NCBI GenBank assembly: GCA_023421135.1
Contig: JAEZUG010000026.1
Span: forward strand, 1 to 64,000
Length of the DNA: 64,000 bases
Reading direction: 5' to 3'
DNA from: Candidatus Cloacimonadota bacterium
GTDB taxonomy: Bacteria > Cloacimonadota > Cloacimonadia > Cloacimonadales > Cloacimonadaceae
A program made the position numbers and the translations under genes. Positions 33,403 to 42,133 of this stretch are shown one piece after another. The notes under the pieces were generated by a model. The model did no database searches. It saw nothing but the letters and a program-made list of their open reading frames with translations, and was not told the DNA's origin. Within the stretch, counting starts at the first letter, position 1. The number at the start of each line of letters is the position of its first letter.

Positions 33403-34008
33403 ATGAAACGTACTAAGCTTAGGCAAGTTAATCGTTTAGACAAGAAAGAGAGAATACTGAAGGCAGCCATTGAGGTTTTTGCCCACAGAGGTTTTGAAAA
33501 TTCCTCCGTGTCGGATGTTGCCAGCCATGCCGGTGTGGCAAATGGTACAGTATATCTTTACTATAAAAATAAAGTGGATATGTTCATTCAGGCGATGCAA
33601 TCTGTGATAACAGAGAGACTGAGCCAGATTAAGCAAATTATTGAGAAAGATCAGGATCCCACCAGTAGGATTTTGGGATTCGTCCATTATCACATCACTC
33701 TCTTTACCAAGAGTCCTGATGTACTACGTTTTATGGTTATAGAGTGGAGAAAGAGTGAAGTCTTCCGGTTGGAGAATCCCGGCTACAATCCCTTTAGTGA
33801 TTATCTGAGCTATGTTACAGAGCTATGCAACGATTGTATCGAGAAGGGAGTCTTCAAACCAGTTAATCCCAGGACTCTTGCCTTCATGATCATGGGATCG
33901 ATGGATTTTATCCTTACTCAATGGGCTACCAGCAATGAGAAGATAGATCTCGTGCAGGTAACAGAAGAGATTCGGCAGATCTTGAAGTTTGGAGTGTCCA
34001 GCCTTTAG
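33403..34008 (+). CDS. TetR family transcriptional regulator
   Basis: About 201 residues. The N-terminal helix-turn-helix is RILKAAIEVFAHRGFENSSVSDVASHAGVANGTVYLYYKNKVDMF, a standard TetR DNA-binding domain. The helical C-terminal domain would bind a small ligand; its length and helix pattern resemble fatty-acid-responsive members, but this is weak. GGGAGATTAT precedes ATG at 33403; an in-frame TTG at 33391 is less likely. It is monocistronic and ends three bases before the convergent uvrC stop. Confidence 0.92.
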   Translation: MKRTKLRQVNRLDKKERILKAAIEVFAHRGFENSSVSDVASHAGVANGTVYLYYKNKVDMFIQAMQSVITERLSQIKQIIEKDQDPTSRILGFVHYHITLFTKSPDVLRFMVIEWRKSEVFRLENPGYNPFSDYLSYVTELCNDCIEKGVFKPVNPRTLAFMIMGSMDFILTQWATSNEKIDLVQVTEEIRQILKFGVSSL

Positions 34009-34011
34009 ATC

Positions 34012-35832
34012 CTAGATCTCATTCTCTGGATGGAAATAGGCATAGATTTTCTGAGCCGTAAGTTCACCAATGCCTTTTACGGAAAGCAACTGATCGATGC
34101 TTGCCTCACGGATAGCTTCGACAGATCCCATGCTCTTTAGCAGGGTAAACTTGCTCAGTTCGCCTATTCCGGGGATTGATTCCAGCTCGCTAATCAACGT
34201 GCGTTTTGAGCGACGGCTGCGATGGAAGTTTATGGCAAAGCGGTGAGCTTCGTCCCTGATTGTGGTGATGAGGCGCAACGAGGAGCTGGAACGCGGCAGA
34301 ATGACGGGCTCAGACTGATTGGGCAGGTAGATCTCTTCTATCCTTTTTGCCAGTGATATGATTGGAATATCTGAGTGAGGAGAGTTAACCAATTTCTCAA
34401 AGCTAATGCCAAGCTGTCCCTTCCCACCATCGATAATAAAGAGGTCTGGTTTGATCGTGGGATCTTTGTCTATCTCAACCAGGAATCTCTCCATCGTTTC
34501 CGCCATGGCAGCAAAGTCGTTTTGAGATTCTATGGAGCGGATGATGAAGTGGCGGTAAAATTTCTTCTTGGCTTTACCATTTTCAAAGAATACAGCAGAA
34601 GACACTGTGTCGGTTCCCTGGATGGTGCTGATGTCCATACAAACGATCTTTCTGGGAAGCTTGGCCAGGTTCAGCTTCTCTTTGAGTTCCTGGATGGGGA
34701 AGATGGTACGATTGGCTTTGCGGAGGTGAGCTAGCTTTTGCTCTTCAATCAGATGGAAGGCGTTACGTTTTGCCATGGCCAGAAGCTTGGTTCTCTCCCC
34801 TTTCTGAGGGATCAGGAGCTTGTGATTGAGCCAGTTGTTAAGCTCTGTATATTCATTGATTTCAAAGGGTAATAGGATTTCATCGGGAAGCTCGTCTTTT
34901 CCGGAGTAGTAGAGTTTAACAAAGGCAGCCAGGCTTTGTTCTCGTTGGCTATATTCCAGGTGTTTGAGAGGATAGTTCTCCTGATTCATGATCTTACCAT
35001 TGATCATTTTCAGCACCACAACCACTGCCAAATTCTCTTCCTGGTAGAATCCCAGTATATCGACGTCCCGGCTGTCTTCATGGGTAACTGCCTGGCGTTT
35101 TTGAATGCTTTCAATAGCCAGTATGTGATCTCTGATCTTGGCCGCTTTCTCAAATTCCAGTTGCTCGGCAAAGCTGTTCATTTCGGCCCGGAACTCATCA
35201 CTGAGTTCTTGGTATTTACCCTTGAAGAAAGCTAGCATCCGGTTCACTGTGATCAAATAGTCTGGTTGGCTTATGTAGCCAACACAGGGGGCTGGGCACT
35301 TGCCCAATTGGTGATTAATGCAGGCTTTCTTAAATCTGATCTGGTCAGCAGGTATAATCCGTGAGCAGGTTCTGAGTGGGAATATCCATTCCAGAGTGCG
35401 GAGAATTCTTCTGAGCGATCTTACATCAGTGTAGGGGCCAAAATACTTGCTACCATCTTTGATTAGCTCCCTGGACACCATGATTCTGGGAAAGGGTTCT
35501 GCCAGAGTGAGCTTCACATAGGGATAACGTTTATCGTCCTTGAGGTTGATATTGTACTTGGGCTGGTGTTTACGGATAAGGTTTGCTTCAAGCAGGAAAG
35601 CGTCTGCTTCACTATTGGTAATGGTGTATTCCAGATCTGCAATGTGAGCAACGAGCTGCTGTGTCTTAGGGTCTTTGATTCCTCCGCTGACATAGCTCTT
35701 GATCCTGTTGTGCAGATTAAGGGCTTTGCCCACGTAGATAATCTCTCCCTGGGCATCTTTCCAGATATATATACCCGGTTGAGTGGGAAGAAATGAGAGT
35801 TTATCCTTTAGGCTCTGCGGAATCTTTTCCAT
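34012..35832 (-). CDS. uvrC: UvrABC system protein C
   Basis: A 606-residue nucleotide-excision repair nuclease. The GIY-YIG domain is at the N-terminus (GIYIWKDAQGEIIYVGKALNLHNRIKSY), the UvrB-interacting UVR motif near residues 200-240, the RNase H-like second nuclease domain around 370-520 (DISTIQGT, FIIDGGKGQLG), and a helix-hairpin-helix end (SIPGIGELSKFTLLKSMGS). The start lies inside the murJ end with a 25-base overlap. It is the last gene of the GNAT-holB-murJ-uvrC operon. Confidence 0.96.
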   Translation of the reverse strand: MEKIPQSLKDKLSFLPTQPGIYIWKDAQGEIIYVGKALNLHNRIKSYVSGGIKDPKTQQLVAHIADLEYTITNSEADAFLLEANLIRKHQPKYNINLKDDKRYPYVKLTLAEPFPRIMVSRELIKDGSKYFGPYTDVRSLRRILRTLEWIFPLRTCSRIIPADQIRFKKACINHQLGKCPAPCVGYISQPDYLITVNRMLAFFKGKYQELSDEFRAEMNSFAEQLEFEKAAKIRDHILAIESIQKRQAVTHEDSRDVDILGFYQEENLAVVVVLKMINGKIMNQENYPLKHLEYSQREQSLAAFVKLYYSGKDELPDEILLPFEINEYTELNNWLNHKLLIPQKGERTKLLAMAKRNAFHLIEEQKLAHLRKANRTIFPIQELKEKLNLAKLPRKIVCMDISTIQGTDTVSSAVFFENGKAKKKFYRHFIIRSIESQNDFAAMAETMERFLVEIDKDPTIKPDLFIIDGGKGQLGISFEKLVNSPHSDIPIISLAKRIEEIYLPNQSEPVILPRSSSSLRLITTIRDEAHRFAINFHRSRRSKRTLISELESIPGIGELSKFTLLKSMGSVEAIREASIDQLLSVKGIGELTAQKIYAYFHPENEI

Positions 35833-37370
35833 AGATTCTCTCTGGCTTCTTGCAGGTAATCAAGCTTCAGTGCCAGTCCAACCAGATAAAAGAAGATAAA
35901 GCTTAGCAGTGCTATCACTCCATCCTTGATTATCAGGAGAAGTTTTGAATCTACCATTATGTATTGATTGGTGAGCGCAATGCCTATATAGATTAATCCG
36001 CAGATCAATACTGCTTTAATAAGGTTCCACCATATTCTGCTATAACTTACCATGGGAAGCTTACGCTTTAGAGTGATAATCAGGACTACGTAATTTACCG
36101 CTGCTGTGATGGATGTGGAAAATGCCAAACCGCTGTGTCCCATAAACTGCATCAGGATATAGTTCAGGCAGATATTCAAGAGAACAATGAAGGCAGCTAT
36201 CTTGACAGGAGTTCTGGTATCTTTATTGGCATAGAAGATTGGAGTCATGGTTTGATTCAGGCTATAAAAAATTAAGCCTATGGAGTAGAATAGCAACGCC
36301 TGTGTGGTCATTAGTGCAGCTTTGGTGCCAAACTCCCCTTGAAAGAAAAGGATGCGCACAAAGTCACCACCCAGAGCCAGAATAAGAGTTGTGATCGGGA
36401 GTATCAGGTATCCTAAAGTGATGGAGGAGAAACGCAGGCTCTCATTCAGTTCTTCATAGTTCTCTTGTGCAACACATCTGGAGTATAGGGGAAGAACTGC
36501 TGTCCCTGCAGAAATAGCAAAAATACCCAGTGGTAATTGCATTAGCCTATTGCCATAACCAAGAGCTGTAATGCTTCCAATAGGTAGAAATGATGCCATG
36601 ATGCCATCGGCAATAAGGTTGATCTCTCTGATTCCTATCCCTATCATCGAGGGTATGAATCTTCTCCAAAGCAGGCTGATATATTCTCCGCTGAATCTAA
36701 CAATCAGTACCCACCTGTATCCTATCTTTCGAAGGTATGGGAGGTTGATAGCTGTCTGTAGGAATCCACCCAGAAACACTCCCCATCCTGCCCAAATGAT
36801 CAGATCTTCGGCTTTAAGCTTTAGAAACCACCAGGGTAGTATGACCGTAAGAAGCATTCCCAGATTCAGGAGAGCAGAGGATAGCCCGGTCATAAAAAAG
36901 TACTCGTGTGAGTTCAGTATGGCTATCATCGTTGATGAGAGACCAATAAAAAAGAGATAGGGGAAGATTATGCGAGTGAGTTTGATGGCAAAGAAGGCAG
37001 TGTCTGGGGCTAATCCCGGGTATATGAGCTTGATGATCAGGGGAGCAAAGACTATCCCAATTCCCACCAACACTGCTAAGAAAAGAGTGAGAATGGAAAG
37101 GACGTTTAGGGCAAACTCAAACTGCTTCTCCTTGTTGCTCTTGGTTCCAATCTCGTTGTAGATAGGAACAAAAGCGGTGGACAAGGCACCTTCACCAAAC
37201 AGTCTTCTGAGGAGATTTGGGATTGTGTATGCCACATTGAAAGCGTCATTGAGGAAGTTTGTCCCAAAGAAATAGGCCATCACCTGATCCCGCACTAAAC
37301 CGAGTATTCTGCTCAGGAAGATGGCAACAGACATCACGGCTATGTTCTTTGCAAGCTTCTTATTTGCCAT
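35808..37370 (-). CDS. murJ: Lipid II flippase MurJ
   Basis: A 520-residue inner-membrane protein with about 14 hydrophobic segments, moving lipid-linked peptidoglycan precursors across the membrane. The MviN signature is visible: SRILGLVRDQVMAYFFGTNFLNDAFNVAYTIPNLLRRLFGEGALSTAFVPIY. It overlaps uvrC by 25 bases and the holB stop by one base (TAATG), so all three are translationally linked. Confidence 0.95.
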   Translation of the reverse strand: MANKKLAKNIAVMSVAIFLSRILGLVRDQVMAYFFGTNFLNDAFNVAYTIPNLLRRLFGEGALSTAFVPIYNEIGTKSNKEKQFEFALNVLSILTLFLAVLVGIGIVFAPLIIKLIYPGLAPDTAFFAIKLTRIIFPYLFFIGLSSTMIAILNSHEYFFMTGLSSALLNLGMLLTVILPWWFLKLKAEDLIIWAGWGVFLGGFLQTAINLPYLRKIGYRWVLIVRFSGEYISLLWRRFIPSMIGIGIREINLIADGIMASFLPIGSITALGYGNRLMQLPLGIFAISAGTAVLPLYSRCVAQENYEELNESLRFSSITLGYLILPITTLILALGGDFVRILFFQGEFGTKAALMTTQALLFYSIGLIFYSLNQTMTPIFYANKDTRTPVKIAAFIVLLNICLNYILMQFMGHSGLAFSTSITAAVNYVVLIITLKRKLPMVSYSRIWWNLIKAVLICGLIYIGIALTNQYIMVDSKLLLIIKDGVIALLSFIFFYLVGLALKLDYLQEARENLWKRFRRA

Positions 37371-38479
37371 TATGCTGCCAGGCAGTTCTTGAGGCTATTG
37401 TAGAGCTTTATCAGGATCAGGCTGAGATTCACGTTCCCGCTTATCTTGCGGTTCAGATCCTGCAGAGTAAGCAGAAAACCCAGAGCTTTGTCGGTGATCC
37501 CAGTTCTTTGCAGGCTGATTGATATAAGTAAATCCATCTGATCTATATTAGTTACTTGTTCAGGATCGGTCTGCACTATCACCAGATCATTCACCAGAGC
37601 GGTCATGAAACGGATCAGTTCCTTAGCCTTCTCTGCGTTGAGTGAGTCTCTCAACTTGCTGATGAAAGTGTAGAAGGCCATATCATCTGCTTCGAAGGCT
37701 TGATTTAGGATGTCAAAACTGAGAATTCTCATCTCGCTGTTACTATCCAGAGCTAATCGGGCTGCTTCTTTGAAACTCCCATTTGCTATTCTGGCTGCTG
37801 TTTTTGCCAAGCTGGCCCCGACGTCAAACTTATCCATCAGACAAGTCTCGATAACATGGCTGGATAAAGGTTTGAAGTAAACCTGCTGACAGCGTGATAT
37901 CAGAGTAGGCAGCATCATGCTTAAGCGTTCGGTGATAAGAATCAACACTGTGTTGGGAGGGGGCTCTTCCAGTTTCTTGAGGAAAGCATTTGCAGTTGCC
38001 GGATTCATCATGTCTGCATCATCAATAATAACGATACGATACTTTGCTTCGGTTATTGAGAATTCCAAACGCTTACCCAGCATTGTGATACTCTCTTTTC
38101 TTATCTCGACGGCTCCAGAATTATGCAGATCCTTCCAGGGGCTATTGATCTTGTTTTCAATATGCTCCATATACTGCTTGCGGCTCTCATTGTTTTTGAT
38201 CTCACCATCAGAAGTCATCTGCAGGTTTGTGCTGGGAAAGACATAGATAAAATCCGGATGCTCATAAGCCAGAAACTTCTTGCATGAGTTACATACCCCA
38301 CAGGGTTTGAATTGATTGCTGGACAGACAATTCAAGCTCATGCCAAAGTAGAGGGCTGTGAGATGCTTCCCAATGCCATCCTGACCATGAAACAGATAGG
38401 CCTGAGCCACACGATCGTTGGCTATCTGGGTGGAAAGCAGGGATATGACCTGATCTTGTCCTTTGATCTGCCTGAACAT
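37370..38479 (-). CDS. holB: DNA polymerase III subunit delta'
   Basis: A 369-residue clamp-loader subunit. FHGQDGIGKHLTALYF is a degenerate Walker A near residue 31 (His in place of Thr/Ser). The zinc-binding cysteines are in CLSSNQFKPCGVCNSC and the SRC arginine-finger motif is in LISRCQQVYF near residue 190. The C-terminal domain is the helical collar. Delta' acts with tau/gamma and delta to open the sliding clamp. Start and stop share bases with the neighbouring genes (TAATG junctions at 38479 and 37370). Confidence 0.9.
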   Translation of the reverse strand: MFRQIKGQDQVISLLSTQIANDRVAQAYLFHGQDGIGKHLTALYFGMSLNCLSSNQFKPCGVCNSCKKFLAYEHPDFIYVFPSTNLQMTSDGEIKNNESRKQYMEHIENKINSPWKDLHNSGAVEIRKESITMLGKRLEFSITEAKYRIVIIDDADMMNPATANAFLKKLEEPPPNTVLILITERLSMMLPTLISRCQQVYFKPLSSHVIETCLMDKFDVGASLAKTAARIANGSFKEAARLALDSNSEMRILSFDILNQAFEADDMAFYTFISKLRDSLNAEKAKELIRFMTALVNDLVIVQTDPEQVTNIDQMDLLISISLQRTGITDKALGFLLTLQDLNRKISGNVNLSLILIKLYNSLKNCLAA

Positions 38480-39084
38480 TAAACTATGGTTATCTTGCTC
38501 TTTCCGGCATCCTCAGAAGTACTTTTTTCAAAGACCTCTTTCACATAAGGACTGGTGAACTCACAAGCAAGGATATCGTAAAGCAAGACATCATGATAAG
38601 AGCCAGCCATGAAGACATATTGACGTCTTCTGCCAACATACTTGAAGCCAACTTTTTCATAACACCGGACAGCTCTTTGGTTGTAAGCCACAACTTCCAG
38701 GCTGATGTTATTTAGATTGAGTATATTGAAGCCATAATCAAGCACCAGGGCTGTAGCTTCCGCTCCAATGCCACGATTCCAATATGTCTTATCGCCGATG
38801 AAGATGCCAAAGGTAGCGCGTCTGTGGGTATCATTCGCATCATGCAAACCCACGTTACCAATGACCTTATTGTTATCCTTCTCCACAATAGCAAAGACAT
38901 GATGATTATCCATCAAACTCTGCAGCGTGCTCTTTTCTTTCCCCTGATCCAGCACTCCAGAGGAGAACAGTACAAACTGACCCACTTCCAGGTCGTTTGC
39001 CCATTCGGTGTATTTATCCACGTCATCCAGCGAAATAGGGGAGAGGTAACACTGCGCTCCGCTAAGCTTTCTGTAGTATTTCAT
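38479..39084 (-). CDS. GNAT acetyltransferase, RimJ/RimL-like
   Basis: A 201-residue protein with one GNAT fold in residues about 12-175: LSPISLDDVDKYTEWANDLEVGQF, GNVGLHDANDTHRRATFGIFIGD, YWNRGIGAEATALVLDYGFNILNLNNISLEV and NQRAVRCYEKVGFKYVGRR. The acetyl-CoA loop is RGIGAEA. Substrate unknown; relatives modify ribosomal proteins or small amines. The 25-residue C-terminal tail is extra. AAGGGAGTATATC precedes ATG. It is the first gene of the holB-murJ-uvrC operon. Confidence 0.88.
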   Translation of the reverse strand: MKYYRKLSGAQCYLSPISLDDVDKYTEWANDLEVGQFVLFSSGVLDQGKEKSTLQSLMDNHHVFAIVEKDNNKVIGNVGLHDANDTHRRATFGIFIGDKTYWNRGIGAEATALVLDYGFNILNLNNISLEVVAYNQRAVRCYEKVGFKYVGRRRQYVFMAGSYHDVLLYDILACEFTSPYVKEVFEKSTSEDAGKSKITIV

Positions 39085-39264
39085 GATATACTCCCTTTGA
39101 AAATAATCTGTTAAACTCGTGAGTCTATACGCTGGAGTTTTCTTCCATTTGTCAAGATAATTCGCTCCCCATGGTCATTTATTCTTCGATCACATGATGC
39201 TGACAAAGGCATTGACAATATCCTGCTTGTGTAGAAAAAGCTCCCCAAGAGGAAATGGAAGAAA

Positions 39265-42132
39265 TTGAAAACGAAGATCATCATCAAAGGTGCCTCAGAG
39301 CATAATCTGAAGAATATAAACTTGGAAATACCCCGTAATCAGTTAGTAGTATTCACTGGTGTGTCCGGGAGCGGGAAAAGCTCTCTAGCGTTCGATACCC
39401 TGTATGCTGAAGGACAGCGCCGGTATGTGGAATCCTTATCTGCTTATGCCCGGCAATTCCTGGGACAGATGGAGAAGCCAAAGCTGGACTATATCGAAGG
39501 GCTCTCTCCTGCCATCTCTATTGAGCAAAAATCTGCCAGCAAGAATCCCCGATCCACTGTCGGAACAGTGACCGAGATTTACGATTATCTAAGAGTGTTG
39601 TTTGCCAGGGTGGGAAAGCAATATTGCTATTCCTGCGGAGACCCGGTGGGCTCTCAAACTGTTGACCAGATGGTACAAAGCCTCATGGAGTATCCTGAAT
39701 CTACCAAGATCCAGATCCTGGCACCTCTGGCGCAGAATCGTAAAGGTGAACATAAGGAAGAGCTGGATATCCTCCGCCAGGCTGGTTTTATACGCGTTTT
39801 GATCAATGGTAAAATGCGCAGCCTCGATGAAGAGATAGTCCTGGACAAGAAGAGTAAGCACACCATTGACGTGGTGATCGACCGTTTGGTAATCAAAGAA
39901 GGCATCCAATCCAGGTTGGCTGAATCTCTCGAACTTGCTCTTAAGACCTCTGACGGCTTTGTGAAGATAGACCTTACTGACAACAAAGAGACGCTGCTCC
40001 TCTCTGCCCAGAACTCCTGTTCTAAATGCAATATTGGCTATGAAGAGCTTGCTCCTCAACACTTCTCCTTCAACAGTCCCCTTGGAGCATGTCCCACCTG
40101 TAATGGCCTGGGCTACAGGCTGGAATTTGATCCTGAACTGATAGTTCCTGATGAATCACGCAGCATTATGGATGGAGCTGTAAGCCCATGGGGTAGGCTG
40201 GAAGAAAAAAAAGGCAGCTGGACTCTGAATACAATTAATAATATGGCCAGAGCCTATAACTTCTCAGTTGATGATCCTTGGAGCAAACTCCCCCTCGAGA
40301 TCAAGGAATTGATCTTCCACGGCAGCAAAGGCAAACGCTTCAAAATAGCCTGGAAAAATGCCCATGGTTCGGGTGAGTTTATGGTGAAGTTTGAGGGTGT
40401 GATTCCCCAATTGCAACGCAGAATGCACGAAACCACCTCCGAAGATATGCGCCGCTATTACATGCAATACATCAGCGATAAACCCTGCCCAGATTGCGAA
40501 GGCCACAAACTCAAACCTGCTATGCTGGCAGTACGTTTGGGAAAGATGAACATAGCTCAGATAACAGCCATGAGTGTGAAACAAGCATACGATTTTTTCA
40601 GCAGCCTGAAGCTCAAAGGAAACGACCTTCTGATCGCAGAAGAAGTGCTCAAGGAGATCCGAAACCGCCTAGGCTTTCTGAATAGCGTCGGCCTCCATTA
40701 TCTTAGTCTGGATCGCAGATCTCCAACCCTTTCCGGCGGTGAAGCTCAAAGAATACGTCTTGCCAGCCAGATAGGTTCACAACTGGTGGGCGTGATGTAT
40801 ATCTTGGATGAACCCAGCATCGGCTTGCATCAGAGAGATAACAATAAACTGGCTGAGATGCTGGTGAAGCTGAAAGAACTGGGGAATTCTGTGATCGTGG
40901 TGGAACACGACGAAGAGACCATGCGAAAAGCTGATACTATAGTAGATTTTGGCCCCAAAGCCGGAATCAATGGTGGCGAGATTGTTGCCCAGGGAACGAT
41001 TCAGGAGATCATGAAGAACCCAAAAAGTCTCACTGGAGCCTATCTCAGCGGGAAGCTCTCCATTCCAGTTCCCTCCCAGAGGATTAAAGCAGATTCCCGC
41101 CAGATCAGCATCAGAGGAGCTGTACACAACAATCTAAAGAATATCGATGTCGATATTCCGATCGGAATGCTGGTCTGCGTGACCGGAGTCTCAGGCAGTG
41201 GGAAAAGCTCTCTAATCAACCAGACTCTCCATCCTCATCTGCACAACATGTTCTATCGCACAAACCACAAAGTAGGAAAGTTCAGATCTATATCCGGAAC
41301 AGACCATATAGACAAGATTATTGCCATCGACCAACAACCCATCGGTAGGACACCCCGATCCAATCCTTGCACCTATATCAAGCTCTTCGATCCCATCCGC
41401 AATCTCTTTTCCGAGCTTCCAGCCTCCAAGATGAAGGGCTATAAGCCAGGACGCTTTTCCTTCAATATCAAAGGTGGCCGCTGCGAAGCCTGTGAAGGTG
41501 CGGGAGTGAAACAGATCGAGATGCATTTTATGGCAGATATCTTCGTAACTTGCGAGGTCTGTAAAGGGAAGCGCTACAACAACGAGACACTGGCGATCAG
41601 ATACAAAGGTAAAAATATCGCCGAAGTGCTGGATATGGACGTTCAGGAAGCTTTTGAGTTCTTTGAACACATCCCTTCCATCCGCTCAAAGCTGGGCACC
41701 TTGATGGAAGTCGGAATGGACTACATCAAGCTTGGCCAATCCTCAACCACTCTTTCCGGAGGAGAAGCTCAGAGGATCAAGCTTTCCCGCGAGCTTTCCA
41801 AAGTGAGCACAGGAAACACTCTTTACTTGTTGGACGAACCTACCACCGGACTTCATTTTGACGATATCAACCGTCTGCTCAAAGTCCTGCGCAAACTAGT
41901 TGCCATGGGTAACACAGTGCTGGTGATCGAACATAACCTGGATGTAATCAAGAGTGCAGATTGGATCATTGATCTGGGTCCCGAAGGTGGGGCAGAGGGA
42001 GGGCAGGTGCTGGCTTGTGGTACACCTGAACAAATCTCCGAATTGCCCCATTCGTACACAGGACAATACCTGAAGAGTCATTTGAATCCAACACCTGTTC
42101 CGGTGAAGAAAACCCGCAGCAAGAGTAAATAG
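39265..42132 (+). CDS. uvrA: UvrABC system protein A
   Basis: A 955-residue ABC-type damage sensor of excision repair. Two nucleotide-binding folds: Walker A GVSGSGKSSLAF near residue 32 and again GVSGSGKSSL near 645; signatures LSGGEAQRIRLASQIGS and LSGGEAQRIKLS. Zinc-binding cysteines are in the CSCGD/CSKC and CEACEGAG...CEVCKGKRY segments. The start is TTG, selected because similarity starts at KIIIKGASEHNLKNI. The stop lies only one base before the TTG of the amylase gene. Confidence 0.96.
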   Translation: MKTKIIIKGASEHNLKNINLEIPRNQLVVFTGVSGSGKSSLAFDTLYAEGQRRYVESLSAYARQFLGQMEKPKLDYIEGLSPAISIEQKSASKNPRSTVGTVTEIYDYLRVLFARVGKQYCYSCGDPVGSQTVDQMVQSLMEYPESTKIQILAPLAQNRKGEHKEELDILRQAGFIRVLINGKMRSLDEEIVLDKKSKHTIDVVIDRLVIKEGIQSRLAESLELALKTSDGFVKIDLTDNKETLLLSAQNSCSKCNIGYEELAPQHFSFNSPLGACPTCNGLGYRLEFDPELIVPDESRSIMDGAVSPWGRLEEKKGSWTLNTINNMARAYNFSVDDPWSKLPLEIKELIFHGSKGKRFKIAWKNAHGSGEFMVKFEGVIPQLQRRMHETTSEDMRRYYMQYISDKPCPDCEGHKLKPAMLAVRLGKMNIAQITAMSVKQAYDFFSSLKLKGNDLLIAEEVLKEIRNRLGFLNSVGLHYLSLDRRSPTLSGGEAQRIRLASQIGSQLVGVMYILDEPSIGLHQRDNNKLAEMLVKLKELGNSVIVVEHDEETMRKADTIVDFGPKAGINGGEIVAQGTIQEIMKNPKSLTGAYLSGKLSIPVPSQRIKADSRQISIRGAVHNNLKNIDVDIPIGMLVCVTGVSGSGKSSLINQTLHPHLHNMFYRTNHKVGKFRSISGTDHIDKIIAIDQQPIGRTPRSNPCTYIKLFDPIRNLFSELPASKMKGYKPGRFSFNIKGGRCEACEGAGVKQIEMHFMADIFVTCEVCKGKRYNNETLAIRYKGKNIAEVLDMDVQEAFEFFEHIPSIRSKLGTLMEVGMDYIKLGQSSTTLSGGEAQRIKLSRELSKVSTGNTLYLLDEPTTGLHFDDINRLLKVLRKLVAMGNTVLVIEHNLDVIKSADWIIDLGPEGGAEGGQVLACGTPEQISELPHSYTGQYLKSHLNPTPVPVKKTRSKSK

Positions 42133-42133
42133 T

